64,000 nucleotides of DNA from Rehaibacterium terrae (GCF_014202935.1 NZ_JACHHX010000006.1:62001-126000), one strand, 5' to 3'; positions 1-8,577 are shown, counted from the stretch's first letter. Translations and numbers: made by a program. Notes: generated from the sequence alone by a model not told the origin.

Positions 1-1481
1 AGCGAACGGGCCAGCGACTCGGTGCGCAGCGCCTCCATGTGCTCGGGCAACGCGAGCCGCAGCACGCCATCGGCGTAACCGCAAAAGGCGGCATGCGATG
101 CAAGCTGCTTGGCCGGTGGACGCACATCGGCGCGGGCGACCAGATCGAACCAGTCCTGGGCCTTGGCCAGGGTGACGGCGGCGGGCTTGGCCGGAGCCGG
201 AGTCGGCGCTGGCGCTGGAGGCGACTCGGGCGGCCTGGACGCCGTTGTCGCAATCGGTGCGCCTGGTCCGCCTGTCGCCGGCCGGGCCCCGTCGGACGCG
301 GCATGCGGCGTGGCGCCCGTGGCGCTGGCCGCCGCGGGCGATGGCGTGCGGCGATGCGGCATGCCGCTCCCCGATGCCGGGGCGGCTGCACCGTCGGCCG
401 AGCCGGCCGGGCGGAATGCCAGCATCCGCAGCAGTGCCATCTCGAAGCCGGCGCGCGCGCTGGGCGCATACGGCAGGTCGCGGCGGCCGGTGATCGCCAT
501 CTGGTACCACAGCTGCACCAGTTCGGGCCTGAGCTTCGCCGCCAGCGCCGCGGTGTCGAGCCGCGCCTCCTCGCCGGCCATGCCGGGGACGAGCTGGCAC
601 AACTGGATGCGGTGCAGTGCCGCGGCCAGCTCATCCAGCACGCTGCCGAAGTCGGGTGAGAAGCCAGCCAGTGTCTCGATGCGCGCCATCAGTGCGACGC
701 CGTCGCCATCGGCCAGCGCCTCCAGCAGCGCGCCGACCTGGCCGCGGTCGACGGTGCCGAGCATCGCCCGCACCGCATCCTCGCCGAGCTGACCGCCCGT
801 GTAGGCGATGGCCTGGTCGAGCAGGGACAGGCCATCGCGCAGGCTGCCGTCGGCGGCGCGTGCCAACACCTCGATTGCACCCGGCTCGTAGGCGATGCCT
901 TCGGCGGCGAGGATCTTCTCCATCTGGCCGCGGATCTGCGCCTCGTCCAGCCGCTTGAGGTTGAACTGCAGGCAGCGCGAGAGCACCGTCACCGGGAGCT
1001 TCTCCGGATCGGTGGTGGCGAGCAGGAACTTCACGTGCCCCGGCGGCTCCTCCAGCGTCTTGAGCAGCGCATTGAAGGCCGGCTTGGACAGCATGTGCAC
1101 CTCGTCGATGAGGTACACCTTGGTGCGCCCGCGCGAGGGCATGTACTGGGCGTTGTCGATCAGTTCGCGGACGTTGTCCACGCCGGTGTGGCTGGCCGCG
1201 TCGATCTCCAGCAGGTCGACGAAGCGGCCGGCATCGATGTCGGTGCAGGCGCCGCACTCGCCGCACGGCTCGGCCGAGGTGCCGCGCTCGCAGTTCAGGC
1301 TCTTGGCGAAGATGCGCGCGATGGTGGTCTTGCCGACGCCACGGGTGCCGGTGAACAGGAAGGCATGGTGGACGCGGCCGCTGTCGAGCGCATTGCCGAG
1401 CGCGCGCACCACGTGCTCCTGCCCGACCAGTTCGGCGAAACGCTTCGGGCGCCATTTGCGGGCGAGGACGAGGTAGGACAT
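1..1481 (-). CDS. dnaX: DNA polymerase III tau/gamma subunit (partial, C-terminus beyond left edge)
   Basis: AAA+ subunit of the clamp loader that opens and loads the beta clamp during replication. The start is ATG at 1481 (MSYLVLARKWRPKRF); 493 codons are visible and the remainder lies outside the window. Seen: Walker A GTRGVGKT at residues 45-52, zinc-binding cysteines C64, C73, C76 and C79, Walker B DEVH at 126-129, then an SRC motif. An Ala/Pro-rich linker follows the clamp-loader core, as is usual before the tau-specific domains. Whether the gene also makes a shorter gamma form by frameshifting cannot be judged, because no clear slippery site lies in the visible part. It is divergent from tRNA-Ser(GGA) and the SRP RNA gene. 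Confidence 0.97.
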   Translation of the reverse strand, partial: MSYLVLARKWRPKRFAELVGQEHVVRALGNALDSGRVHHAFLFTGTRGVGKTTIARIFAKSLNCERGTSAEPCGECGACTDIDAGRFVDLLEIDAASHTGVDNVRELIDNAQYMPSRGRTKVYLIDEVHMLSKPAFNALLKTLEEPPGHVKFLLATTDPEKLPVTVLSRCLQFNLKRLDEAQIRGQMEKILAAEGIAYEPGAIEVLARAADGSLRDGLSLLDQAIAYTGGQLGEDAVRAMLGTVDRGQVGALLEALADGDGVALMARIETLAGFSPDFGSVLDELAAALHRIQLCQLVPGMAGEEARLDTAALAAKLRPELVQLWYQMAITGRRDLPYAPSARAGFEMALLRMLAFRPAGSADGAAAPASGSGMPHRRTPSPAAASATGATPHAASDGARPATGGPGAPIATTASRPPESPPAPAPTPAPAKPAAVTLAKAQDWFDLVARADVRPPAKQLASHAAFCGYADGVLRLALPEHMEALRTESLARS

Positions 1482-1555
1482 CGGCGGGCCGTCGCGGAGG
1501 ATCGGCCCATTGTGCCAAGCCCCCCGACCCCGGCCAAGCGCGAAACGGCGTTTAC

Positions 1556-1584
1556 TTGTCGCCCGGGAGGGTGGCCGGTATCAT
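1556..1584 (+). promoter_or_regulatory. Sigma-70 promoter for tRNA-Ser(GGA) and probably SRP RNA
   Basis: A -35 box TTGTCG and a -10 box TATCAT are separated by exactly 17 bases, ending 45 bases before the mature 5' end of tRNA-Ser(GGA). The spacing is ideal and both boxes match the consensus in at least four positions. The 4.5S RNA gene begins 94 bases after the tRNA with no evident terminator between them, so it may be co-transcribed (inference). Confidence 0.65.
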
Positions 1585-1629
1585 TTCGCCTCTTGTTTCA
1601 GGCGAGGCGCAGGATGCGCCGTCCTCTGC

Positions 1630-1722
1630 GGAGAGGTGTCCGAGTGGTTGAAGGAGCACGCCTGGAAAGTGTGTATACGGCTAAACCCCGTATCGCGGGT
1701 TCGAATCCCGCCCTCTCCGCCA
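1630..1722 (+). tRNA. tRNA-Ser(GGA)
   Basis: Class II tRNA with a long variable arm, 93 nt including an encoded CCA. Acceptor stem GGAGAGG pairs with CCTCTCC, the discriminator is G, the anticodon loop reads CTGGAAA (anticodon GGA) and the T loop is TTCGAAT. It decodes UCC/UCU serine codons. It lies immediately upstream of the SRP RNA gene and divergent from dnaX. Confidence 0.97.
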
Positions 1723-1816
1723 CTCACATGCGGGCCCCTTGGCAACGGCCGCGCGCATTCATGCGCGGACTTTCCAGAAGGCTCCCAGGCCGGTGCGATG
1801 CCGGCTTTCACGTCTA

Positions 1817-1932
1817 TGGCGGCCCCCGTCGGCCCCTCGCGACGATAGGTCGAAAACCCCGCCAGGTCCGGAAGGAAGCAACGGTATCGGCTGATTCGGG
1901 CGCCGAGGCCAGCCGGCGGGGGTTCGCCACCC
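1817..1932 (+). ncRNA. ffs: 4.5S RNA, RNA component of the signal recognition particle
   Basis: The universally conserved SRP domain IV core CAGGTCCGGAAGGAAGCA is present at about 1863-1880. It contains the GGAA tetraloop and the asymmetric loop that binds Ffh and FtsY. The rest folds into one long hairpin: TGGCG at 1817 pairs with CGCCA ending at 1929, CCCCCG with CGGGGG, CGG with CCG and CCTCG with CGAGG. Length about 113-116 nt fits the small bacterial form. Together with Ffh it targets nascent inner-membrane proteins to SecYEG. The 3' half from 1868 to 1932 is repeated perfectly 201 bases downstream. Confidence 0.95.
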
Positions 1933-2133
1933 GTCGTCAAGTTTCCGGACCTGGGCCACGGCCAGGTTCGGCTTCCTGCCTCACCAGGCCGCCCGCCTTC
2001 GGCATCCTGCCTGCGGCGCTCGTCGGCGCGCGCTCAGCCACCGGCTGAGCGCAAGCGCGCCTTCTCGCCCGGAAGGAAGCAACGGTATCGGCTGATTCGG
2101 GCGCCGAGGCCAGCCGGCGGGGGTTCGCCACCC
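1868..2133 (+). repeat. Direct repeat pair of 65 bp (1868-1932 and 2069-2133)
   Basis: The two copies are identical over 65 bases with an offset of 201 bases and diverge immediately on both sides. The first copy is the 3' half of the SRP RNA gene. The 136 bases between them contain short hairpins, for example GCTCAGCC/GGCTGAGC near 2033-2051, but no second 5' half of the RNA. Confidence 0.95.
2069..2133 (+). pseudogene. Truncated copy of the 4.5S RNA gene (3' half only)
   Basis: This stretch is a perfect copy of the SRP RNA from its apical CCGGAAGG to its 3' end. The 5' strand needed to close the hairpin (CAGGT and the CCCCCG block) is missing: upstream stands an unrelated GC-rich sequence ending in CTTCTCGC. 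It therefore cannot form the domain IV helix and is most likely a relic of a tandem duplication. A regulatory or transcript-end role is possible but nothing in the sequence shows it. Confidence 0.85.
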
Positions 2134-2146
2134 TCGCCCGCCTCGG

Positions 2147-2174
2147 AACGCCCGCGGCGTCCGCAGCGGGCGTT
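2147..2174 (-). terminator. Hairpin at the end of the moa operon
   Basis: AACGCCCGC and GCGGGCGTT form a nine-base perfect stem that touches the moaE stop codon. There is no clear T run on either side, so it may stabilise the mRNA end rather than act as a strong intrinsic terminator. Confidence 0.35.
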
Positions 2175-2593
2175 CAGGTGTCCGGATGCAGCCAGCCGGC
2201 CACGCCGTCGGCGTAGCGCTCGTGCTTCCAGATCGGCACCCGCGCCTTCACCTCGTCGATGATCCAGCGGCAGGCGGCGAAGGCGGCATCGCGATGGCCG
2301 GCGCTGACGCCGACCCATACCGCCAGCTCGCCCAAGGCCAGGTCGCCGACGCGATGCACGCAGCGTGCCTGGACGATGTCGAAGCGCCGCATGGCCTCGT
2401 CCAGGATGCGCTCGCCTTCGGCTTCGGCCAGCGCGGCGTAGGCCTCGTAGCGCAGGCTGTCCACCGGGCGCCCCTCGTTGCGGTCGCGCACCCGGCCTTC
2501 GAAGCCGGCATAGGCGCCGGCGCGATGATCCAGCAGCGACTCGCGCAATGGCGCGATGTCGAACGGTGCGTCGGCCAGCGAGAACCGTTTCAT
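2174..2593 (-). CDS. moaE: Molybdopterin synthase large (catalytic) subunit
   Basis: 139-residue MoaE. It transfers sulfur from the MoaD C-terminal thiocarboxylate onto precursor Z (cyclic pyranopterin monophosphate) to make the molybdopterin dithiolene. The start MKRFSLADAPFD at 2593 is preferred because the reading frame upstream of it is moaD read out of frame. Family landmarks seen are RVRDRNEG early on, GHRDAAF in the middle and the C-terminal KARVPIWKHE, which holds the two catalytic lysines. It lies four bases after moaD and is the last gene of the moaACDE run. Confidence 0.95.
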   Translation of the reverse strand: MKRFSLADAPFDIAPLRESLLDHRAGAYAGFEGRVRDRNEGRPVDSLRYEAYAALAEAEGERILDEAMRRFDIVQARCVHRVGDLALGELAVWVGVSAGHRDAAFAACRWIIDEVKARVPIWKHERYADGVAGWLHPDT

Positions 2594-2597
2594 CGGC

Positions 2598-2837
2598 TCA
2601 GCCCCCCGACACCGGCGGAATGAAGGCGATCTCGGCACCGTCGCGCAGCGGTGCGTCCCAACCGACGAAGGCCGCATCCACCGCCACCCGCAGCCGCTCC
2701 GCCGGGAAGGCGAAACCGTGCCGGGCTCGCAGCGCGGCGTACAGCTCGCGCAGCCCGGTTGCCGCCGTCTCGACCTGCTCGGACTCGCATCCGGCCGCAT
2801 CGCGCAGGCTGGCAAAGTACAGCACGGTCACCTTCAT
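2598..2837 (-). CDS. moaD: Molybdopterin synthase sulfur carrier subunit
   Basis: 79-residue ubiquitin-like protein ending in Gly-Gly, the residues adenylated by MoeB and converted to a thiocarboxylate. N-terminal [16 protein letters not shown] is typical of MoaD. The start overlaps the end of moaC by four bases, which implies translational coupling. It works as a heterotetramer with MoaE, encoded next. Confidence 0.96.
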   Translation of the reverse strand: MKVTVLYFASLRDAAGCESEQVETAATGLRELYAALRARHGFAFPAERLRVAVDAAFVGWDAPLRDGAEIAFIPPVSGG

Positions 2838-3331
2838 GCCCGCACCGCCTCACCAAAATCGCGCTTGCCGCCGCGCTTGCCGAGCAGCCTCGCCGGGCCG
2901 AGCACGATGCCGTGCGACAGCGCCTTGCACATGTCGTAGACGGTGAGCGCGGCGACCGTGGCGCCAGTCAGTGCCTCCATCTCCACACCGGTGCGATGGG
3001 TGACGCGCACGGCGCAGCGGATCGTCAAGATCGTGTCGGCCGTCCATTCGACAACGAACCGGCAACCCTCGATCGGCAGCGGGTGGCAGAACGGGATCAG
3101 CTCGTGGGTGCGCTTGACCGCCATCGTGCCAGCGATGATCGCGGTGTCGATCACCGCGCCCTTCTTGGTCGCCATCTTCGCGTCGCGCAGGTCTGCGGCC
3201 ACGGCGGCGGGGAAACGCACCCGGCACTCGGCCAGCGCCTCGCGCACGGTCGCCACCTTGGTGGATACGTCGACCATCGCGGGTCGGCCCGCGGCATCGA
3301 CATGGGTCAGCACGGACTTTTTCTTCGCCAT
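2834..3331 (-). CDS. moaC: Cyclic pyranopterin monophosphate synthase
   Basis: 165-residue MoaC. It converts the MoaA product (3',8-cyclo-GTP) into cyclic pyranopterin monophosphate. Seen: N-terminal [16 protein letters not shown], the [12 protein letters not shown] active-site segment in the middle, and [21 protein letters not shown] towards the C-terminus. The last part reads GKRGGKRDF where many family members have EKSGGKSGD, a mild variation. It starts two bases after the moaA stop codon. Confidence 0.96.
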   Translation of the reverse strand: MAKKKSVLTHVDAAGRPAMVDVSTKVATVREALAECRVRFPAAVAADLRDAKMATKKGAVIDTAIIAGTMAVKRTHELIPFCHPLPIEGCRFVVEWTADTILTIRCAVRVTHRTGVEMEALTGATVAALTVYDMCKALSHGIVLGPARLLGKRGGKRDFGEAVRA

Positions 3332-3333
3332 CC

Positions 3334-4365
3334 TCAGCCGCCTATCAGGTACATCTCGATCTTCTTCGCCGCAGTCGAACGCGGGCCGCGCAGTTCGCTG
3401 TAGCGATCGGTGCGTCGGCGCCAGACCTGTGCGATCCGCGCTGCCAGCGCTTCCTCGCCTTCACCGGGCAGCGGCCGGACATCATGGCCCTGGCCAGCGA
3501 ACAGGCAAGTGAACAACTGGCCATCGGCCGACAGCCGGGCGCGATGGCAGTCGCCGCAGAACGGCTCGCTCACCGAGCTGACGAAGCCGACCTCGCCGGC
3601 GCCATCGGCGAAGGCGTAACGCTCGGCGACCTCGCCGCGATAGCCGGGCGAGAGCGCGCGCAACGGCCAGCGTGCATGGATGCGGTCGCGCAGCACGGCC
3701 GAGGGCACCACCCGATCCGGCCGCCAGCCATTGCAGCTGCCCACATCCATGAACTCGATGAAGCGCACCACGTGCGGCGTGCCGCGGAAGCGCTCGACCA
3801 GGGGCAGCACATCGTCCTCGTTGACACCACGCTGGACCACGCAGTTGATCTTGATCGCCGTGAAGCCGGCCGCCTCGGCGGCGGCGAAGCCTGCGAGCAC
3901 TTGGTCCAGTTCGCCGCGCCCGCCGGTGAGGATGCGGAAACGCGCCGGATCCAGCGAATCGATGCTGATCGTGAGCCTATGCAGACCGGCTTCGCGCAGT
4001 GCTCCGGCTTGCCGCGCCAGCAGCGAGCCGTTGGTGGTCAGGGCCAGATCGTCTACGCCCGGGATCACCGCCAGCCGCGCCACCAACGCGGGCAGATCCT
4101 TGCGCAGCAGCGGTTCGCCACCGGTCAGGCGCAGCTTGCGCACGCCCAGGCGGACGAGGGCGCGCGCCAACCGCTCGATCTCGTCGAACGACAGGCGGCG
4201 TGCGCGGTCGGGTGCACCTTCACCGTCCGCCACGTGCTCGGCCGGCATGCAGTAGGGGCAACGGAAGTTGCAGGTCTCGATCACCGAGATGCGCAGGTCG
4301 TGCAGCGGCCGTCCCAGACGGTCGCGCGGTGCAGCAGCCAGCGGCAGCGGATCGGGCATCCTCAT
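3334..4365 (-). CDS. moaA: GTP 3',8-cyclase (radical SAM, molybdenum cofactor step 1)
   Basis: 343-residue radical SAM enzyme that rearranges GTP to 3',8-cyclo-7,8-dihydro-GTP. The radical SAM cluster cysteines are C32, C36 and C39 (CNFRCPYC). [11 protein letters not shown] follows, and a C-terminal second Fe-S cluster is marked by [10 protein letters not shown] and a later cysteine. The protein ends in Gly-Gly, as functional MoaA must. ATG at 4365 overlaps the upstream hydrolase stop by four bases; ATG at 4359 is an alternative. Confidence 0.96.
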   Translation of the reverse strand: MRMPDPLPLAAAPRDRLGRPLHDLRISVIETCNFRCPYCMPAEHVADGEGAPDRARRLSFDEIERLARALVRLGVRKLRLTGGEPLLRKDLPALVARLAVIPGVDDLALTTNGSLLARQAGALREAGLHRLTISIDSLDPARFRILTGGRGELDQVLAGFAAAEAAGFTAIKINCVVQRGVNEDDVLPLVERFRGTPHVVRFIEFMDVGSCNGWRPDRVVPSAVLRDRIHARWPLRALSPGYRGEVAERYAFADGAGEVGFVSSVSEPFCGDCHRARLSADGQLFTCLFAGQGHDVRPLPGEGEEALAARIAQVWRRRTDRYSELRGPRSTAAKKIEMYLIGG

Positions 4366-5126
4366 GGTGTCGCCGTCACGCGTGCCTCGACCGGCGCGGG
4401 GAGCGCGACCACCTCGTCCCGGCGCGCCACGCGGTAGCCGCGCGCGGCCAGCACTTCGCCATCGGCGTGCGAGGCGTAGTGATAGATCAGCAGGCGATCG
4501 AGCAGCTCGCGCGGGTACTCGCGCTCCAGCTCGTCGATGCCACTGTGCGAGGGATTGCCGTGCAGCGCGCAGTCGTGCGCCACCAATTCGCCGGCATCGG
4601 CGAAACGCGCCAGCATCTCGGGAATCGGCCGGGTGTCGCCGGTGAACACGAAGCTGCCGCGCAGCCGCAGTCCGTAGGCGGTCTCGGGCAGGTGGTGACG
4701 CACCGGGAACACTTCGTGCCACCAGCCGGCGTGCCAGAAGCCGCGCGTCACCGGCACCAGCCGGAAGGCGTCCCAGAAATTGGCGCCGCCCTCGGCCAGC
4801 ACGCCGGGATAGTCGGCCACCCGGGCCTGCAGATGCGGCACGATCGCGGCCGGCACGTACAGCGCCACCTGGCCCCGGCGTGCCGGGTCGAACCAGACCC
4901 GGAAGAACAGCTGCTCCATCCCGCCGACGTGGTCCATGTGGACATGGGTGATGAACACCGCGCGCGGCGGTTCCACATAGCGCCGCAGATAGGCCGCGAG
5001 CGCCTCCAGCCCGCAGTCGATCAGCAGATGCGGGCGGCCGTCGTGCTCGATCACGGCACTGGCCGAGCCCAGCTCGCCGGCGGCGCCGGCATTGCCGACA
5101 CCGAGGAATCGCATCGCCCAGCTCAT
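4362..5126 (-). CDS. MBL-fold metallo-hydrolase (RNase Z-like), function unknown
   Basis: 254-residue metallo-beta-lactamase-fold protein. The zinc signature HVHMDH lies at residues 61-66, a GDTRPIPEM segment near the middle supplies another metal ligand, and a later HDCALHGN and YHYASHADGE supply the distal histidines. The pattern resembles the RNase Z/phosphodiesterase branch more than glyoxalase II, but the substrate is not evident. It overlaps kdkA upstream and moaA downstream by four bases each, so it is translated in one coupled unit with a lipopolysaccharide kinase and the molybdopterin genes. Confidence 0.85.
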   Translation of the reverse strand: MSWAMRFLGVGNAGAAGELGSASAVIEHDGRPHLLIDCGLEALAAYLRRYVEPPRAVFITHVHMDHVGGMEQLFFRVWFDPARRGQVALYVPAAIVPHLQARVADYPGVLAEGGANFWDAFRLVPVTRGFWHAGWWHEVFPVRHHLPETAYGLRLRGSFVFTGDTRPIPEMLARFADAGELVAHDCALHGNPSHSGIDELEREYPRELLDRLLIYHYASHADGEVLAARGYRVARRDEVVALPAPVEARVTATP

Positions 5127-5875
5127 GCCGCCTCCCCGGCCCAGGCCGACTCGTAGCCTGCGACGATGACGCGATGGCAGCGCATCACCGCTTCGACCGC
5201 ATGAATGCCCCGCAGTTTCAGCAAGGATCGCTGCAGGCGACGCAGGTTGGCATGGCGCCAGTCGTCGGCGACACGGCGGCGCCGACCGCGGTCGAAATCG
5301 ATCAGCCATACCGCGCACTCCGGATCGATCAGGATGTTGTGCGCGTTCAGATCGGCGTGGCAGACGCCCGCGCGGTGGAAGGCCGCCAGCACCTCGCCGA
5401 CCCGCGCCCATGGGGGCGCATCCAGGTCGTCCCCCAGCAGCTCGGCCAGCGAACGCGCTCCGGGAATACGCTGGACGAGGATGTCCGCGGTGTAGGTCAG
5501 GCCCCGACGCCGATAGCCGGCGGCGATCGGCGCCGGCACCGGCAGGCCGAGACCGCGCAGCTCCGCCAGCAGCCGGAACTCGGCGAAACTGCGGGTGCGG
5601 TCGGCGCCGCGCCACAGGTAGCGGTCGCGATTGAAACGCGCCACCAGCCCGCCGCGCCGGTAATGGCGCAGCACCGCCTCGCCGAACTCGCCGCGCACGA
5701 ACCAGGCAGCACCGCGTCCGCCGCGCTCGCCGACCGGCCGGGCCTCCCCACCCCAGGCCGCCGGCTCGAACAGCCCATAGCCGGCTTGCGGCAGGCGTGC
5801 GCGGTCGAACACAATCGCCGCCTCGCCATCGGCGTGCTGCAGAAGCTGCAGGCTCTCGGCAATGGCCGTGGTCAT
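5123..5875 (-). CDS. kdkA: 3-deoxy-D-manno-octulosonic acid (Kdo) kinase
   Basis: 250-residue small protein-kinase-fold enzyme that phosphorylates the Kdo residue of the LPS inner core at the cytoplasmic face. Seen: LRHYRRGGLVARFNRDRYLW, a catalytic loop CHADLNAHNILID and the metal-binding LIDFDRGR. These match KdkA rather than the heptose kinase WaaP. The start is ATG 5875 (MTTAIAESLQLLQ); longer in-frame extensions run into the divergent glycosyltransferase. Kdo phosphorylation replaces heptose phosphate or a second Kdo in Haemophilus-type and Xanthomonad-type LPS (family knowledge). Confidence 0.9.
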   Translation of the reverse strand: MTTAIAESLQLLQHADGEAAIVFDRARLPQAGYGLFEPAAWGGEARPVGERGGRGAAWFVRGEFGEAVLRHYRRGGLVARFNRDRYLWRGADRTRSFAEFRLLAELRGLGLPVPAPIAAGYRRRGLTYTADILVQRIPGARSLAELLGDDLDAPPWARVGEVLAAFHRAGVCHADLNAHNILIDPECAVWLIDFDRGRRRRVADDWRHANLRRLQRSLLKLRGIHAVEAVMRCHRVIVAGYESAWAGEAA

Positions 5876-5921
5876 CGGTCCCGGGGCACGGTCGTCATCA
5901 CTTGAGTCTAACAATCCCGAC

Positions 5922-6986
5922 GTGTCCGCCGCGCCCCGCTCGCTCTGTCTGCTCCGCCTGTCCGCCCTCGGCGACGTCACCCACGTCGTCCCGGTGGTGC
6001 GCACGCTGCAGCGGCACTGGCCGGACACCGCGTTGACCTGGGTGATCGGTCCCGGCGAACGCAAGCTGCTCGACGGACTGGAAGGCGTCGAGTTCGTCGT
6101 CTACGACAAGAAGACCGGCTGGCGTGGCATGCGCGCCTTGTGGCGCCAACTCTCCGACCGCCGCTTCGACGCACTGCTGCAGATGCAGCTGGCCGCCCGC
6201 GCCAACCTGCTCTCGCTCGGCATCCGCGCCGAGCGCCGGATCGGTTACGACCGCGCGCGCAGCAAGGAGGGTCACGGCCTGGTCGTACGCGAACGGATCC
6301 CGGCCGGCGGCCGCCATGTGCTCGACGTGCTCGGCCGTTTCCTGGAACCGCTGGGTCTGCATCAGGACCGCGTCGAGTGGAATCTGCCGGTGCCCGCCGA
6401 GGCGCGCGAATGGGCGCGTGCGCAGCTGCCCGACGGTCAGCCCACCCTGCTGGTCTCACCCTGCTCCAGCCACCCGCTGCGCAACTGGCGCCCCGAGCGT
6501 TACGCGGCCGTGGCCGACCATGCCGCCGCACGCGGCTGGCGCATCGCGCTGTGCGGCGGGCGCAGCGGACTGGAGCGCCGCACCGGCGACGCGATCCTCG
6601 CCGCGATGCGGGCGCCGGCCATCGACCTGATCGGGAAAGACACGCTCAAGCAGCTGCTGGCCCTGCTGGAACGCGCCACCCTGGTGCTCAGCCCGGATTC
6701 CGGCCCGGTGCACATGGCCAACGCCATGGGCACGCCGGTGCTCGGACTGTACGCCTGCACGGATGCCGAACGCAGCGGCCCCTACTCTGACCGGCGCTGG
6801 ACGGTGAACCGCTACGATCAGGCCGCCCGCCGCTTCTTCGGCAAGCCGGGAGATGCACTGCGCTGGGGCAAGCGCGTGGAGCTTCCCGGCGCAATGGACC
6901 TGATCGGTGTCGAGGAGGTCATCGAACGGTTCGATGCGTTCGTGGCTGCGGGGATGGCGGGAGCCGCCGCGAATCCTGGCGGGTGA
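5922..6986 (+). CDS. Glycosyltransferase family 9, LPS heptosyltransferase-like
   Basis: 354-residue GT-B enzyme. It starts LCLLRLSALGDVTHVVPVVR just after the GTG at 5922, which is the family N-terminal motif. It carries SPCSSHPLRNWRPERYA in the linker region and the donor-binding SPDSGPVHMANAMGTP in the C-terminal half. It probably adds heptose to the LPS inner core, consistent with divergent kdkA next door. Which heptosyltransferase step it performs cannot be told. An in-frame ATG at 5862 lies inside the divergent kdkA start region, so GTG 5922 is preferred. Confidence 0.88.
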   Translation: MSAAPRSLCLLRLSALGDVTHVVPVVRTLQRHWPDTALTWVIGPGERKLLDGLEGVEFVVYDKKTGWRGMRALWRQLSDRRFDALLQMQLAARANLLSLGIRAERRIGYDRARSKEGHGLVVRERIPAGGRHVLDVLGRFLEPLGLHQDRVEWNLPVPAEAREWARAQLPDGQPTLLVSPCSSHPLRNWRPERYAAVADHAAARGWRIALCGGRSGLERRTGDAILAAMRAPAIDLIGKDTLKQLLALLERATLVLSPDSGPVHMANAMGTPVLGLYACTDAERSGPYSDRRWTVNRYDQAARRFFGKPGDALRWGKRVELPGAMDLIGVEEVIERFDAFVAAGMAGAAANPGG

Positions 6987-7082
6987 ATCGGACCCGGCGC
7001 CGGGCTCGCGGAAGCGGCCATCACCGCGGCCCCGATCGCAGTGGCCGATCGATCGCGGCCGTGGCCGCTCCGGCGACGACGC

Positions 7083-7490
7083 CTACGGCGCCGCGCCGGC
7101 CCGGTAGTCCTGGTAGGACTTCTCCTCGACGTAGGCCGAGCCCAGCTTCAGGTTGATGTCCTTCTTGATCCGCGCCCGCTCGTCGTTCTCGAAATACACC
7201 GAACGCGCCAGCCGGATGAACTCGTCATCGAAGGCCTGCGCCTTCTCCTTCAGGCGGATGTCGTCCTCGATCGCCCACAGCCGCTCGTTGACCGCCTTGA
7301 GCGCCGCCCGCAGGTCGGCGATGTCCTCGCGCGAGGCCGGATGCGCGGCCCAGGTGGCCTCCAGCGCGTCCAGCTCCTTGCGCACGTTGGCCAGCTTGGC
7401 CGGGTCGCCGATGCGCTCGGACTTGATCTGCAGGATGGCGATCTTGTCGAGCAGTTCGCCGTAGGAGACGGGGACGAGGATTTCGCTCAC
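7083..7490 (-). CDS. DUF6165 family protein
   Basis: 135-residue soluble protein starting MSEILVPVSYGELLDKIAIL, the signature of DUF6165. The remainder is highly charged and predicted almost entirely helical, with coiled-coil character (LERLWAIEDDIRLKEKAQ-like heptads). The function is unknown. Members often sit near LPS core genes, and here the neighbour is the heptosyltransferase-type gene in convergent orientation. Confidence 0.8.
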   Translation of the reverse strand: MSEILVPVSYGELLDKIAILQIKSERIGDPAKLANVRKELDALEATWAAHPASREDIADLRAALKAVNERLWAIEDDIRLKEKAQAFDDEFIRLARSVYFENDERARIKKDINLKLGSAYVEEKSYQDYRAGAAP

Positions 7491-7519
7491 GGGGCTTCCT
7501 TCGCTGGGGGGGCGCCGCC

Positions 7520-7548
7520 TTGCCGGAGGGCGGCCGAGGCCGTATTAT
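7520..7548 (+). promoter_or_regulatory. Sigma-70 promoter for tRNA-Ser(CGA)
   Basis: TTGCCG and TATTAT are separated by 17 bases and end 46 bases before the mature tRNA. The -10 box matches the consensus in five of six positions. Confidence 0.7.
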
Positions 7549-7594
7549 GCCCGGCTCGCCCCGGATGGTTCACACCATCCGCCGCGCCGCTTCC

Positions 7595-7688
<94 letters not shown>

Positions 7689-7692
7689 CGCA

Positions 7693-7718
7693 CCGACGCC
7701 CCCGCCAGGGGGCGTCGG
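7693..7718 (+). terminator. Terminator-like hairpin after tRNA-Ser(CGA)
   Basis: CCGACGCCCCC and GGGGGCGTCGG form an 11-bp perfect stem with a four-base loop, eight bases after the tRNA end. A short CGTTT follows, a weak T tract. Confidence 0.65.
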
Positions 7719-7875
7719 CGTTTCCGGAGGGGCCGCATCCGGACGATGGCGCTGGCAACGCCCGGCAACGGCCGCGCAGCCCCGGGGGATCGGGCCGCTT
7801 GTCGGCCGTCCGCTCCGTCCGGCACCATGCCGGTTCTTCGTTCTCTCCGATGACACACCCTGACAGCGGGCCCGC

Positions 7876-8577
7876 ATGATCGAATTCGGTCACCTCAGCC
7901 ACGTCGGCCTGCGGCGCGAGCTCAACGAGGACACCTATTACGGCGACGCGGAGCTCGGTCTGTGGTTGGTGGCCGACGGCATGGGCGGCCACGAATACGG
8001 CGAGATCGCCAGCGCGCTCGCGCGCGAAGCGGTGGTGCGCGAGGTGCGCAACGGGCATTCCTTGCACGAGGCGATCCGGATCGCCGACGAGGACATCATC
8101 CGCCATTCGCGTCGGCGCGCGGAGGCGCTGCCGATGGGCACCACCGTGGCCGCCGTCCGCGTCAGCGGCGACCGCTTCGAGCTCGCCTGGGTGGGCGACA
8201 GCCGCGCTTATCTGTGGAACGAGCGGCTGTGCCAGCTTTCCCAGGACCACAGCTACGTGCAGGAGCTGATCGACCAGGGCGTGATCACCGCCGAGCAGGC
8301 GCGCACCCATCCGCACCGCAATGTCGTCACCCAGGCGCTCGGCGTCACCGCCCCGCAGCACCTGAAGATCGAGACCGTGCAGGGCGAGCTCAAGCCCGGC
8401 ATGCAGCTGCTGCTGTGCAGCGACGGGCTGACCGAGGAGGTCGACGACCACCAGATCGCGCGCATCCTCGCCCGCACCGAGCTGTCGGCGCAGGAGTGCG
8501 TCGACCATCTGATTCACGCCGCCCTGCAGGGCGGCGGCTCGGACAACATCACCGCGGTATTGATCCGCCGGTTGTGA
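7876..8577 (+). CDS. PP2C-type serine/threonine protein phosphatase
   Basis: 233-residue stand-alone PPM-family phosphatase. All metal-binding motifs are intact: NEDTYYGD near the start, LVADGMGGHEYGE, WVGDSRAYL, LCSDGLTEEV and GGSDNITAVL at the end. It probably reverses phosphorylation by an Hpr/Ser-Thr kinase encoded elsewhere; no kinase gene lies nearby. It is cytoplasmic, with no signal or membrane segment. It ends 18 bases before convergent dnaQ. Confidence 0.92.
   Translation: MIEFGHLSHVGLRRELNEDTYYGDAELGLWLVADGMGGHEYGEIASALAREAVVREVRNGHSLHEAIRIADEDIIRHSRRRAEALPMGTTVAAVRVSGDRFELAWVGDSRAYLWNERLCQLSQDHSYVQELIDQGVITAEQARTHPHRNVVTQALGVTAPQHLKIETVQGELKPGMQLLLCSDGLTEEVDDHQIARILARTELSAQECVDHLIHAALQGGGSDNITAVLIRRL

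Noticed and set aside
2069-2133. Second functional SRP RNA gene
   Set aside because: The 5' strand of the hairpin is absent, so helix 8 and the Alu-less stem cannot form.
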